From assembly GCA_002471665.1 (NCBI GenBank), contig DKQK01000025.1:129522-193521 (forward strand): a stretch of DNA of 64,000 bases, read 5' to 3'. This document shows positions 43,116-52,173 of the stretch, one piece after another. Below the pieces are notes generated by a model. The model was not told where the DNA came from. It did no database searches and worked only from the letters and a program-made list of their open reading frames with translations. The stretch's first letter is position 1. The number at the start of each line of letters is the position of its first letter. A program made the position numbers and the translations under genes. The stretch comes from Gammaproteobacteria bacterium UBA7310 (GTDB lineage Bacteria; Pseudomonadota; Gammaproteobacteria; Pseudomonadales; Ketobacteraceae).

Positions 43116-44063
43116 CTACGCGCCCCGTGGGTACTGCTTGAGGTACGCCTTGAGGCGATCCTGCACCGTTAGTGCTAACTTGTCGGGTTCAAACTTGGAG
43201 AGAAAGCCATTGCAGCCCACTTTCTCCACCATGGCCTGATTGAAGTTACCGCTAAGTGAAGTGTGGAGAACCACAAACATATCCTTCAAACGGGGATCAT
43301 CGCGAATTTCCCGGGTCAAGCGATAGCCGTCCATCTCCGGCATTTCCGCATCGGTAATGACCATGGCCAGCTTCTGGTTGACATCAATCCCCTGATCAGC
43401 CCATTTCTTCAGCATTCTCAACGCCATGGCACCATCACTGGCGGAAATCAGAGTAAGCCCCAGTTGCTGTACTGTCTCCCGCACCTGCGCCAACCCAACC
43501 GGTGAATCATCCACCGCCAGAATCTCAACCCCCTGCACCTGGCTCACCAGATCCTGATCCAGCACCTCCTGGTTCACCCGTGTGTTATAGGGGGAGACTT
43601 CCTGCAATACCTTTTCAACATCAATAATTTCCACCAGTTTGCCATTCAACTTGGTGATGGCTGTAAGGTAATGGGCCCGCCCGGCTCCCTTAGGCGGTGG
43701 CATGATGTCTTCCCAGTTCATATTGACGATGCGGTCCACTGATTTCACCAGAAAGGCCTGCACCGTCATGTTGTATTCAGAAATAATTATATTGCAGTGC
43801 TGGCGATCCTCGATCGGACCCAAACCAATGGCGGCACCCAGATCAATCACGGGAATGGTTCTGCCCCGGGTATGGGTTACCCCCACAATATGCGGATGAC
43901 TCTGTGGCAGACTGGTTAATTTGGGCAAGGTCTGTACTTCCTGAATCTTGAAAACATTCAGCGCAAACAAACTGCCTCGTTGCAAACGGAATAACAGCAA
44001 CTCCAGGCGGTTCTCCCCCACTAACTGCGTCCGCTGATCCACTGAATCCAGTATTCCGGCCAT
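43116..44063 (-). CDS. cheV: Chemotaxis protein CheV (CheW-receiver fusion)
   Basis: A 315-residue coupling protein. Residues about 15-150 are a CheW domain (LLLFRLQRGSLFALNVFKIQ; VGVTHTRGRTIPVIDLGAAI), and 175-310 a receiver domain with ILAVDDSPVG, the phosphorylation site in AMVITDAEMPEMDGYR and the conserved Lys in the FLSKFEPDKL loop. CheV couples receptors to CheA and adapts the response through its phosphorylation. The ATG at 44063 is preferred; a TTG two codons upstream is possible. It is divergent from the EAL-HDOD gene with a 167-base gap. Confidence 0.95.
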   Translation of the reverse strand: MAGILDSVDQRTQLVGENRLELLLFRLQRGSLFALNVFKIQEVQTLPKLTSLPQSHPHIVGVTHTRGRTIPVIDLGAAIGLGPIEDRQHCNIIISEYNMTVQAFLVKSVDRIVNMNWEDIMPPPKGAGRAHYLTAITKLNGKLVEIIDVEKVLQEVSPYNTRVNQEVLDQDLVSQVQGVEILAVDDSPVGLAQVRETVQQLGLTLISASDGAMALRMLKKWADQGIDVNQKLAMVITDAEMPEMDGYRLTREIRDDPRLKDMFVVLHTSLSGNFNQAMVEKVGCNGFLSKFEPDKLALTVQDRLKAYLKQYPRGA

Positions 44064-44230
44064 GTTCAACCCACATCTCGACGATAAGTACTTGTTTCAG
44101 TGTAGACCAGCCCGGAACAGGGCTCTTATGACCATTTGCTATAAACAGAGAAATCCCGCCTCGCCTCAAACACCTCGTCTAAACTCAATGGGAACGCTTC
44201 ATCACCCGCTGTTTACCCGTTGGAGTTTGA

Positions 44231-45448
44231 ATGGAATCACACCACATTCTGCTGGCTCGCCAACCCATTTTTGACCGGGATCTAAACCTTTTCGCCTACG
44301 AACTTCTGTTCCGCCCTCCCCACCCCACTGAATGGGTCTGGGATGGAGACCTGGCGACATCACAGCTGGTCATCAATGCCTTTACCGAAATCGGCATCGA
44401 CAAGGTATGCGATAACAAAACTGCGTTCATCAACTTCACCCAAAAATGGTTACTGTCACCACCCCCATTTGATGCCCGTCACGTCACCGTTGAAATACTG
44501 GAAGACGTGGAGCCGGATCAGGATGTGATTGACGGGGTTAGAGCACTGCTAAAAGCCGGCTTTAGCATCGCTCTGGACGACTTTGAATTTGACGAAAAAT
44601 GGCAGCCCCTGCTGCAGATGGCCCAGATTGTGAAAATCGATGTGCTGGCCCATACCAGCAGCGCACTGGCACAACTGGTGCAACAACTTAAGCCCTACCA
44701 AGTTAAGCTGCTGGCAGAAAAAGTGGAAAGCCACGAGGTACTGGAGCACTGCAAGGCACTGGGCTTTGAATACTTCCAGGGCTATTTTCTCTCCCGTCCC
44801 CAAAACGTGCACGGGGAACCCATGCCCGCCAACAAAATTGTCGTTATGCGGTTGTTGGCGGAACTGCAGAATCCGGATGCCTCGGTGACCAATCTGGAAG
44901 ACATCATCACCAGTGATATCAGCCTCAGCACCAAAATCCTGCGTATCTGCAATACCGCCCAGTACGCCACTCAAAGTAAAATCGACAGCATACGGCGGGC
45001 TGTTGTATTGCTGGGTATGCAGACCTTGAAACAATGGTCCAGCCTGATTGCCTTGTCGCGCATGTCGGACAAACCCAGTGAATTGATCTGCCTGACCCTG
45101 AGCCGGGCCAAGATGATGGAACTGCTGGCCAAGGCCAGCGGTAAAAACAACCCGGAAACCTATTTTACCGTAGGGATGTTTTCATTTATCGACGCGTTCT
45201 TTGATCAACCCAAAGAGCAGCTCCTCAAGTCATTGCCTTTTGAAGAGGCGATCAATGCCGCCCTGTTACATTTTGCCGGTGATATCGGTACACTACTGCG
45301 CAACATCATTGCTCACGAGCGTGGCGATTGGAACGCAATTCAGTGGCCTGAGCTGGCGGCCTTAGGTATCGAAGAAAGTCTGTTTGAACAGGCCTATCTG
45401 GAAGCCCTGCTGTGGACCACTGAGATCATGAAATCCCTGCTCGAATAG
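44231..45448 (+). CDS. EAL-HDOD signalling protein (YuxH/CdgJ type)
   Basis: A 405-residue cytoplasmic protein: EAL domain (about 1-200) plus HDOD domain (about 205-400). The EAL core reads FAYELLFRPP, with Glu kept but the signature changed to ELL; FINF, VEILEDVE, LDDFEFD, IVKIDVL, LLAEKVESHE and FQGYFLS keep most metal- and substrate-binding residues, while the loop after DDF differs from the active GTG form. Activity is therefore uncertain; many proteins of this layout bind without cleaving c-di-GMP. HDOD features include LEDIITSDISLSTKILRICN. TTGGAG precedes the ATG. Possibly linked to motility, given cheV next door. Confidence 0.93.
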   Translation: MESHHILLARQPIFDRDLNLFAYELLFRPPHPTEWVWDGDLATSQLVINAFTEIGIDKVCDNKTAFINFTQKWLLSPPPFDARHVTVEILEDVEPDQDVIDGVRALLKAGFSIALDDFEFDEKWQPLLQMAQIVKIDVLAHTSSALAQLVQQLKPYQVKLLAEKVESHEVLEHCKALGFEYFQGYFLSRPQNVHGEPMPANKIVVMRLLAELQNPDASVTNLEDIITSDISLSTKILRICNTAQYATQSKIDSIRRAVVLLGMQTLKQWSSLIALSRMSDKPSELICLTLSRAKMMELLAKASGKNNPETYFTVGMFSFIDAFFDQPKEQLLKSLPFEEAINAALLHFAGDIGTLLRNIIAHERGDWNAIQWPELAALGIEESLFEQAYLEALLWTTEIMKSLLE

Positions 45449-45484
45449 GCATTGCCCAACCAACCAAGAACACGAAGATACCCC

Positions 45485-46279
45485 ATGCCAGAACACCTGG
45501 TTGATATCGGCGTCAACCTCACTGACCGCGCCTTCCACAACGACCTGGATCAAGTTATTGCCCGCGCCCACGAGTCGGGGGTTGGAACCATGATTGTGAC
45601 CGGCACCAATCTGAGCGAATCCCAACAGGCCATTGCATTATGCCAACGTCATGGTCCCGGCCTGTGGTGTACCGCCGGTGTGCATCCCCACCATGCCAAA
45701 GAGTGGACGGACCAGCACCGGCAAGCCATCACATCACTGGCCAGCGATCCTCACGTGGTCGCCATCGGGGAAACCGGCCTGGACTTCAATCGCAACTTTT
45801 CAGCTCCGGAACAACAGCGATTTGCTTTCGAGCAGCAACTGATCCTGGCCGGAGAAACCGGGTTACCTGTTTTTCTTCATGAACGGGATGCCCACCGGGA
45901 GCAATTACAGCTGTTAAAGCGTTATCGATCAACACTCAAGGGCGGGGTGATTCATTGCTTTACCGGCACTCGTGAGGAACTGGAAAACTATTTGGAGCTG
46001 GATCTGTATGTGGGCATCACCGGCTGGATCTGTGATGAGCGCCGGGGTTTACATTTACAGGAACTGATTCATCTTATTCCGGAAGATCGCTTGCTGCTGG
46101 AAACAGACTGCCCCTACCTGTTACCGCGCACCCTGCGCCCCAAACCCAAATCCCGCCGCAATGAACCGGCTTTTCTGGCGCATATCCATGAACAGATTGC
46201 CAACCTGCTGCAGGCCGACCCGACAAGCCTGGCCCGGAAAACCACGAGCAATGCCAAACGGCTGTTTGCACTGAGCTGA
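45485..46279 (+). CDS. tatD: TatD family metal-dependent deoxyribonuclease
   Basis: A 264-residue TIM-barrel hydrolase. LVDIGVNLTDRAFH (start), AGVHPHHAKEW, VVAIGETGLDFNRNF, PVFLHERDAH, GVIHCFTGT, YVGITGWICDERRG and LLLETDCPYLLPRTL give all metal ligands and match TatD itself more than the paralogues YcfH and YjjV. It has 3'-5' exonuclease activity in E. coli. An upstream in-frame ATG at 45452 overlaps no gene but gives non-homologous residues; 45485 was chosen. It lies 36 bases after the EAL-HDOD gene. Confidence 0.93.
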   Translation: MPEHLVDIGVNLTDRAFHNDLDQVIARAHESGVGTMIVTGTNLSESQQAIALCQRHGPGLWCTAGVHPHHAKEWTDQHRQAITSLASDPHVVAIGETGLDFNRNFSAPEQQRFAFEQQLILAGETGLPVFLHERDAHREQLQLLKRYRSTLKGGVIHCFTGTREELENYLELDLYVGITGWICDERRGLHLQELIHLIPEDRLLLETDCPYLLPRTLRPKPKSRRNEPAFLAHIHEQIANLLQADPTSLARKTTSNAKRLFALS

Positions 46280-46311
46280 TTCTCCGCCCGACACCCGTCA
46301 CTGCGCTAGCT

Positions 46312-46554
46312 TTACTCCGGAAGAAAATCCACCAAGGCCTGCTGATCAAAGGGCCAATTCAGCTCAGTGTCATCCCGCATCCGGCGTATCACCGGAATGC
46401 GCGTGCCATAACGCTCTACCAGGGTATCGGAGTGGGCAATATCCACTTCCCTGACCTCGAAGTACTCCGGCGCCAGGGTAGCCTGGTAGATTTGGCGTGC
46501 CACATCGCACAGATGACAGCCTGCGGTGGTGTAGAACACCAGTTCTTCTTTCAT
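46312..46554 (-). CDS. Glutaredoxin-like protein (DUF836 type)
   Basis: An 80-residue thioredoxin-fold protein with a CHLC active site (Cys13, Cys16 in YTTAGCHLCDVARQIY) and the cis-Pro motif in YGTRIPVIRR. This glutaredoxin-like family is common in gammaproteobacteria and its role is unclear. It follows the stop of the 1361-residue membrane protein gene at once (GTG one codon upstream is an alternative start, leaving a single base), so the pair is translationally coupled. Confidence 0.88.
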   Translation of the reverse strand: MKEELVFYTTAGCHLCDVARQIYQATLAPEYFEVREVDIAHSDTLVERYGTRIPVIRRMRDDTELNWPFDQQALVDFLPE

Positions 46555-46558
46555 CACT

Positions 46559-49500
46559 TCACTTGCCCTTCATACCCGGTTCCTGATCCGCGTTATCCAG
46601 CACCACACCGGAGCGCCAATAGCCACCGTCGGTAAACGCCATCCAGCCCCATTGCAGCCAACGCAGGATATGCACCACCAGCCACAAGGACCAGACCAGC
46701 ATAAGCAACCGGTAAATCCAGATTGGTACGGACACAAACCAGGCGGATCGCAGCGCCCCGGTTCCACGATCCACAAACCAGTTCAGCGCATACTGACTGG
46801 ATGCGTTCCCGGTAACACCCATGTCGGGGCTGCCGATCAGGCCCTTGGGCACCGCCGCCAGCAATGCTGCCAGCGTGGTCAGACTCAACAGCACGATCAC
46901 CGCCTGCAGAGCATTGAACTGCACCCGGTTCAACTTTTTCACCCAGGGCTGCCGGCGCTGGTGCAGCAGGAAGAACCACGCCACCACCGGCACAATGGTT
47001 TCCACCCAGCCGGCACAGAGGCCCACCATCAACACAATCCAATGCCAGCTGCGCAAAGGCAGCCCCTGAAAGCGACCCAGTACAAACCCCACCAGCACCA
47101 AGACCAGCAGCACGCCCCAAAAGAGAATCGCCGGCCCCATGTCGGGCCCGCCCACAAACAACACCCAGCGATTACGCGGCACATTTACCCGCAATTGGTG
47201 GTTCACATAATCATCATTAATGTCCACCACCGGGGATGGATTCTGCCACAGAATACCTTGTGGCTGACGCCACTCAACGTCAATCCAATGCTGCCCTGGA
47301 TTAAGCGGCACGATCAACAGCGGATTCTGTTCATCCACCGCGCGCAACTCTTCATTAACCTTAACCGACTTAACCCGCGCATCCTGAGGCAGCTCGATAC
47401 GTTGCTCGCTGCCTTTGCTGGTCAATACATGCAGTCGCAGATTACCTCTGGATTCGCGCACCCCCGGTTCCCATACCTGCTTGACCTGATCAATGGTCTT
47501 GGTGGCGCCGGCCATCGCTTCCGGCCGGGTTATTTTCAACGTTAAGCCTTCCCCCGGATAGGGGTACCAGCGGGGCTGCCAACCAGCGCCGGACGTGCCC
47601 TCCTTGGCCGGTGCCAACCCTTCGTATTCCAGATGCCAGAGTGGTGACACCTCGACCTGCCATTGCTCTGCCCAGTGTGCCGTAGCTTCTGCCGACAGGG
47701 TCAGCATCGAGGTCTTTTCCAGGGATGAAAACCAGGTCAGCTGTTTCTCGCCGGGGCGCAATACAACCCTGGTACGGCCGGATTCCACTTCCACATCACG
47801 GCTGGTAACCGATTCACCGGCAATCAGGGGGATATCCAGATTGATGCCACCATCCAACGGAGCAACACGCTGTACCCGGGTTTCCATATACCAGTTGCGC
47901 CCCAGCCGCAGAGTACGCTGCACCGTCACAAAGGCAGCCATGGGATCGGGTGTAATCTGGGACGGTTCACTGGACACCGCCTGACGGGCGCTGTCCACCG
48001 GGTGCAAATACAGTGTATTGGACAGCAATCTTCCGTTATCGAGGCCCTGTACAATAAAATCCTGACTGTTCACTTCAATATTGTGGGGCTGAACCCCAAA
48101 GGTCAGCTGAAAGGCCTTCAGTGACTCCAGATTACCGCTGACGGACACCCGGTGATCACCGGCAGGCACGAACACCAGCATGCGCCCGCTTTGATCCCCG
48201 GACCAGGTGGCGCTGTGGGGTTCACCATTCAACAACACACTGTCCACACGCCATTGTTTTTGGCTGTCCGGTAGCGTCCAGTACACCGCTTGCTGGGCAT
48301 TAAGAGTGAAATGAGCGGTCACCCGGGTAGCCTCCGACACCAGCACCGTGCGCACAATGGACAAGCAGGCGGGCGTACAATCCTGCCGCTGCAGTTGATA
48401 TTGGGCCAGCTCCCGCAGCAGATTCTGATCCGGAAATTCAGCATGGGCCTGGCGTGTTGTGGGCAGCAACAGCACCATCACCACCAGCGCCAGGGCACTG
48501 GATGATAGGGGCGCCCGCCACAGGGACCATTGCCACTGACCGGCCCGCCGGGAAAGCCCGAACAACGCCGCAATCACCAACACCGACAGCAGCACCCGCA
48601 GCCAGCACAATATGCGGTTTTCCATTGGAGCCAACAGCCACAAGGTAATGGTTTCCCCCGCTGTTACCGGGCCCGCCCAATGCAGAATGGTTCGCTCCCA
48701 TTGCCAATTCGGCTGCCCCGGCCCGGTCTGTGCCGCCAGATTGGGATCCCGTTGTTCCAGGCGTTCACGCGGCGCAACCGCTGGCAGGACGGCAGCGGGT
48801 TCCGCTACGCTGCGTGCCAGGTTCTCCATTTTGTCCATGCCACTGGCCATGTCATCCTGTTGGGAAAACGGCAGACTGTGCTCGGCAACGGGCCCGGATC
48901 CCATTTGATTCCAGGGTTGCGCCAATTGAGGATACAGCCCCAAACGGGCTTGCTGCACCATAAAGCTCAACAGCCACAGCACCAGTAACAAGGCGCTGGC
49001 GGTGCCATACAGGGTAAACAGTTTTTTCAGGCGCCCCGTTGGCAACACAAACAACAACGCCATCACAGCAATAACGTTCAACAACAGATAAAGAAACAAC
49101 GTGGCTTCAGGGTAGATCAACAACAACGAAGCCCCGGTAATCACGCCCGACCAGAGGCCACGCAGTTTGAGCATCGCCGCTACCGTGATCAGAACGATGA
49201 ACACATCCCATACGTTCCAGCTGTCCACCCAGGTATTGGTGGAGCGCTCCATTCCCGCTGCCATCAACACCCGCCAACCGGGTGGAATATGCAAGGTGGC
49301 ACTGACCCGGTCCATATCGTGCAGCCAACCCACCGCCGGTAGCCGCTGTTTATGAGTACCCGGCTTTAACATAAGCCGGCTTAACGCCTGGGCCTGAAGA
49401 TGATTCTGCCTCACCTCCACCCCCTGCACACCATCACTCACGGTGATCACCTGGGGATCACCGTTCAGGGTGAGGCTACCCAGTTGCTGGCCGGGGTCCA

Positions 49501-50644
49501 CCTGCAAACGCCAACCACGATTCATACTGCCCTGAATATGATCCCGCGCCGTCAACCCTGTGCCATTGAAATCCAGCCACAGATCCCGGTTGATATTCAA
49601 CTGATTGGGTGCAGGTTGGGGATCACCCCGCCTCAGCTCCATCAACGATATCACCTGGCCCTGACGCACATGATAGGCCGGCCACTGCTGCCAGCGCTGC
49701 GGCAAGGCGGTTTGTGACGGGTCCAGACCTTCAGCGCCTTCCACTCTCACCTGACGCAACGCCGGCCGGGCCTCAAATACCCAGATTTCCTCCTCCGGCC
49801 AGAAGCCCTCTTCACTGGTTTCAAAAAATACTTTCTCAACAGGACCATTGTGATGCGCCAGCAACTGAACCTGCCACTGTCCCGCACGCAATTGCATGCG
49901 CAGGCGTCCATCGCCGTCCACACGGGCGGGCAGCGGGCTGTGTATTGCACGCGGGGTGAAGGCATCAAACAGAATCTTACCCAGCACCACTTCCCGTGCT
50001 TTGCCCGCCACTTCAAGATCAACCCGGGTTTCCATAACAAAGGGGATCTCATCCACCAGGCGCCGATAAACACGCACCGTTAATTTATCCTCGGACGCCT
50101 GTTCGGCTTGCTCCGGCCGCGAAACCCGTGCGCTGAACCAAAGCCTGCCTTCGGCGTCGATATTCGGAGGGATGAGGCGGTCGTCTATTTTCAGGCTGAC
50201 CAGGGCAGCAGAAGGCGGCAGCAGGATGGATTCGGGAATCCGTTGCCAGGGGATAAAGCCGGCAATATTGTGCTTACCGGGCTCTAATTGAATGGCAGGC
50301 CTGCCGCCCTGGTCCAGCACCAGCCCACTGATGGCATTCACCAACACCGATTCCGGCCAATAGCCTTCGCCCCCCGGCAAGGGCACCTGCCCCCGCCGAA
50401 ACAGCTGCCATTGCTGCTCAAAATGCAATCCGGTTGCCGTTACATTGAGATAAAGGGTAGCGGGCCAACGGCACTGGCGCTGATCAAAAGCGGCCGGGGA
50501 AAACGGGCAATCAATATCCGGATGATCTTTTAAGGCCCAATTCTGCCAGGGTTGCAATGGCTCCGGTAACGACGGTTGCGCCGGCGCGATCCCGGGACCC
50601 AATAGACAGAGACAGCCAAACCACAGCAGGCAACGCCACAGCAT
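46559..50644 (-). CDS. Giant membrane protein with duplicated periplasmic/TM layout, function unknown
   Basis: A 1361-residue protein I cannot assign to a family. Signal peptide or first helix 2-23 (CLLWFGCLCLLGPGIAPAQ); beta-rich extracytoplasmic part 30-475; membrane helices 478-560; Pro/Gln-rich linker 570-655; two helices 665-728; second beta-rich part 735-1165; final helices 1168-1330. The halves share signs of duplication: METRV at 204-208 and 920-924, followed by GRLRMQLRAGQWQ (246-258) and GRTRVVLRPGEKQ (956-968), both about 710-716 residues apart. Two Cys (755, 760) lie at the start of the second part. GGGGAG precedes the ATG at 50644. Coupled to the glutaredoxin-like gene downstream. 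Confidence 0.8.
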   Translation of the reverse strand: MLWRCLLWFGCLCLLGPGIAPAQPSLPEPLQPWQNWALKDHPDIDCPFSPAAFDQRQCRWPATLYLNVTATGLHFEQQWQLFRRGQVPLPGGEGYWPESVLVNAISGLVLDQGGRPAIQLEPGKHNIAGFIPWQRIPESILLPPSAALVSLKIDDRLIPPNIDAEGRLWFSARVSRPEQAEQASEDKLTVRVYRRLVDEIPFVMETRVDLEVAGKAREVVLGKILFDAFTPRAIHSPLPARVDGDGRLRMQLRAGQWQVQLLAHHNGPVEKVFFETSEEGFWPEEEIWVFEARPALRQVRVEGAEGLDPSQTALPQRWQQWPAYHVRQGQVISLMELRRGDPQPAPNQLNINRDLWLDFNGTGLTARDHIQGSMNRGWRLQVDPGQQLGSLTLNGDPQVITVSDGVQGVEVRQNHLQAQALSRLMLKPGTHKQRLPAVGWLHDMDRVSATLHIPPGWRVLMAAGMERSTNTWVDSWNVWDVFIVLITVAAMLKLRGLWSGVITGASLLLIYPEATLFLYLLLNVIAVMALLFVLPTGRLKKLFTLYGTASALLLVLWLLSFMVQQARLGLYPQLAQPWNQMGSGPVAEHSLPFSQQDDMASGMDKMENLARSVAEPAAVLPAVAPRERLEQRDPNLAAQTGPGQPNWQWERTILHWAGPVTAGETITLWLLAPMENRILCWLRVLLSVLVIAALFGLSRRAGQWQWSLWRAPLSSSALALVVMVLLLPTTRQAHAEFPDQNLLRELAQYQLQRQDCTPACLSIVRTVLVSEATRVTAHFTLNAQQAVYWTLPDSQKQWRVDSVLLNGEPHSATWSGDQSGRMLVFVPAGDHRVSVSGNLESLKAFQLTFGVQPHNIEVNSQDFIVQGLDNGRLLSNTLYLHPVDSARQAVSSEPSQITPDPMAAFVTVQRTLRLGRNWYMETRVQRVAPLDGGINLDIPLIAGESVTSRDVEVESGRTRVVLRPGEKQLTWFSSLEKTSMLTLSAEATAHWAEQWQVEVSPLWHLEYEGLAPAKEGTSGAGWQPRWYPYPGEGLTLKITRPEAMAGATKTIDQVKQVWEPGVRESRGNLRLHVLTSKGSEQRIELPQDARVKSVKVNEELRAVDEQNPLLIVPLNPGQHWIDVEWRQPQGILWQNPSPVVDINDDYVNHQLRVNVPRNRWVLFVGGPDMGPAILFWGVLLVLVLVGFVLGRFQGLPLRSWHWIVLMVGLCAGWVETIVPVVAWFFLLHQRRQPWVKKLNRVQFNALQAVIVLLSLTTLAALLAAVPKGLIGSPDMGVTGNASSQYALNWFVDRGTGALRSAWFVSVPIWIYRLLMLVWSLWLVVHILRWLQWGWMAFTDGGYWRSGVVLDNADQEPGMKGK

Positions 50645-50681
50645 TTCATTACTCCCCGACAGTCCAATCACCAATAACAAG

Positions 50682-50699
50682 AGGGCCCTCACGGGCCCT
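50682..50699 (-). terminator. Terminator between DUF5610 gene and giant membrane protein gene
   Basis: AGGGCCC-TCAC-GGGCCCT at 50682-50699, a perfect 7-bp stem with a 4-base loop. On the minus strand it is followed by CTTGTTATT, a moderate T-rich tail, and lies 68 bases past the DUF5610 gene stop and 38 bases before the next start. On the plus strand TTGTTT follows, so it may work in both directions. Confidence 0.65.
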
Positions 50700-50766
50700 T
50701 TGTTTCAGAATAAACAGCTTATACGAGTTGAGACAGGCAATGTTAAGGATTTTTTTGAACCGGTTC

Positions 50767-51960
50767 TCAGGCCAGCGCTTCGATAAACCGTTTGAAATCC
50801 GTGTCGTTGCCCTGCCGGGTATCGGATTCGGAATACAATCGGGAAACCAGTTCACGCAACAGATCGGGGGCTGCGAGGCGACCGGCGTCCAACCCGTCTG
50901 CCACCTTGCCGGCGGCCTCGACGCTGCGGGCAAATTGCCCCAGGCGCGGCAGAACATCCTCAAAGCCGTTGCCAGGCTGCGGCCGCGACAGGTTGTCGAT
51001 GGCCACATAGGTTTCACGTACCGCCACCGTTTGGGATTGTTGCATGTCCACGCTGAATGCAGCCAGCTCTTCGCTGTCCATGCCCACGCTCATGGCCTGA
51101 TCGAAGGCCTGCTGCACATGGCCGCCATAGAAGGTCTCGGCAACGGCGTTCACCTGGCTGAACAGATCTTTAAGCGCGGTGATCTCACCTTCATCCAGCT
51201 CGCCCTGCACGGAAAATGAAAGGTTATCGTAACTGGCAAAGCCCGCTTGCAGACTCTGGGCATTCACCCCGTCTGCCTGTAATGTACTCTGATTGGCGTA
51301 ACCGCTTTGCCCGGAGCTGACCAACAGTTTGATGGTATCGCCATTCTGGGTCACGACTTCCATCTCGAAACTGCGATCCCGTTGGAACGCCAGCTCTGAG
51401 CGCTGTACGCTGAGGCCTTCCACCGCTGCCACAGGCGTATCCAGTGCTTGCCCGAACAGCGATTCACCCAATGCCTCCAGGCCGTCGGCCAGACGGGTGA
51501 CCGTGTCGTAGAAATTGTCTTTGACCTCACCCTGAAACAGCCCCTGGGCCTGAATAATGTCTTTGGCTTCACGCAAGCCCCGCTCGACACCACTCACTGC
51601 TTGTTGATACAGATCCTTGATTTTCGCCTCTGAGGCACCGTTGGCCCGCTCTGTTTCCAGACGATCACGCACAAAGCCCAATATGCGATCGGTCACCGCC
51701 TGGGGAGAAAAATCAGTCTCTGCCGGTGCCGCCGTGCCGGATTCCGCAGCCGCTGAGCCCCGCGTTGCCGTCACCTGAAGTTTTTCATAGGCCAGGGCCA
51801 ACGTGCGCTCAATCTGCGCCACACTGCTGGGAGCTGAAGTGGAATTCGGCGATTTTACCTGCCCCGGGGCATGATACTGCCCCAAACCATGGCCCCGCCC
51901 GGGGAAACCCGTGTCAGAACCAAAGAAACTGTTTTTAAACAGGGGGTTAAAAGAATACAT
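50767..51960 (-). CDS. DUF5610 domain protein
   Basis: A 397-residue cytoplasmic protein without membrane segments. The part DFSPQAVTDRILGFVRDRLE, then SGVERGLREAKDIIQAQG and FYDTVTRLADGLEALGESLF (about 83-190) matches the DUF5610 domain known from pseudomonads and relatives; the C-terminal half (LSFSVQGELDEGEITALKDL; AFDQAMSVGMDSEELAAFSV) is a conserved helical region often found with it. The N-terminus is Gly/Ser-rich and probably disordered. Function unknown; some relatives appear near flagellar or chemotaxis genes. GGGAGTCG precedes the ATG. Confidence 0.75.
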   Translation of the reverse strand: MYSFNPLFKNSFFGSDTGFPGRGHGLGQYHAPGQVKSPNSTSAPSSVAQIERTLALAYEKLQVTATRGSAAAESGTAAPAETDFSPQAVTDRILGFVRDRLETERANGASEAKIKDLYQQAVSGVERGLREAKDIIQAQGLFQGEVKDNFYDTVTRLADGLEALGESLFGQALDTPVAAVEGLSVQRSELAFQRDRSFEMEVVTQNGDTIKLLVSSGQSGYANQSTLQADGVNAQSLQAGFASYDNLSFSVQGELDEGEITALKDLFSQVNAVAETFYGGHVQQAFDQAMSVGMDSEELAAFSVDMQQSQTVAVRETYVAIDNLSRPQPGNGFEDVLPRLGQFARSVEAAGKVADGLDAGRLAAPDLLRELVSRLYSESDTRQGNDTDFKRFIEALA

Positions 51961-52173
51961 GGCTTCGACTCCCGAGCCAGCCAGGCTCAGTTCAACATAC
52001 GTTCACGGGCACTGACAGCCAAAACAGCCCCTTCAATGGGTTATCGGCCGGGGATTACAAACCTTTAGCAGGAATTATCAGCACGATTTCAATACCTTAA
52101 GCTGCACCTCATTATGCAAGCTGTGAATTCATGGGCCATACTGAGTAGCAGAAAAATTGATATAGGTTAGGTA

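Noticed and set aside
46652..47545. 297-codon open frame opposite the giant membrane protein
   Set aside because: His/Gln/Pro-rich composition, no start signal, fully overlapped by a frame with signal peptide, membrane helices and a coupled downstream gene.
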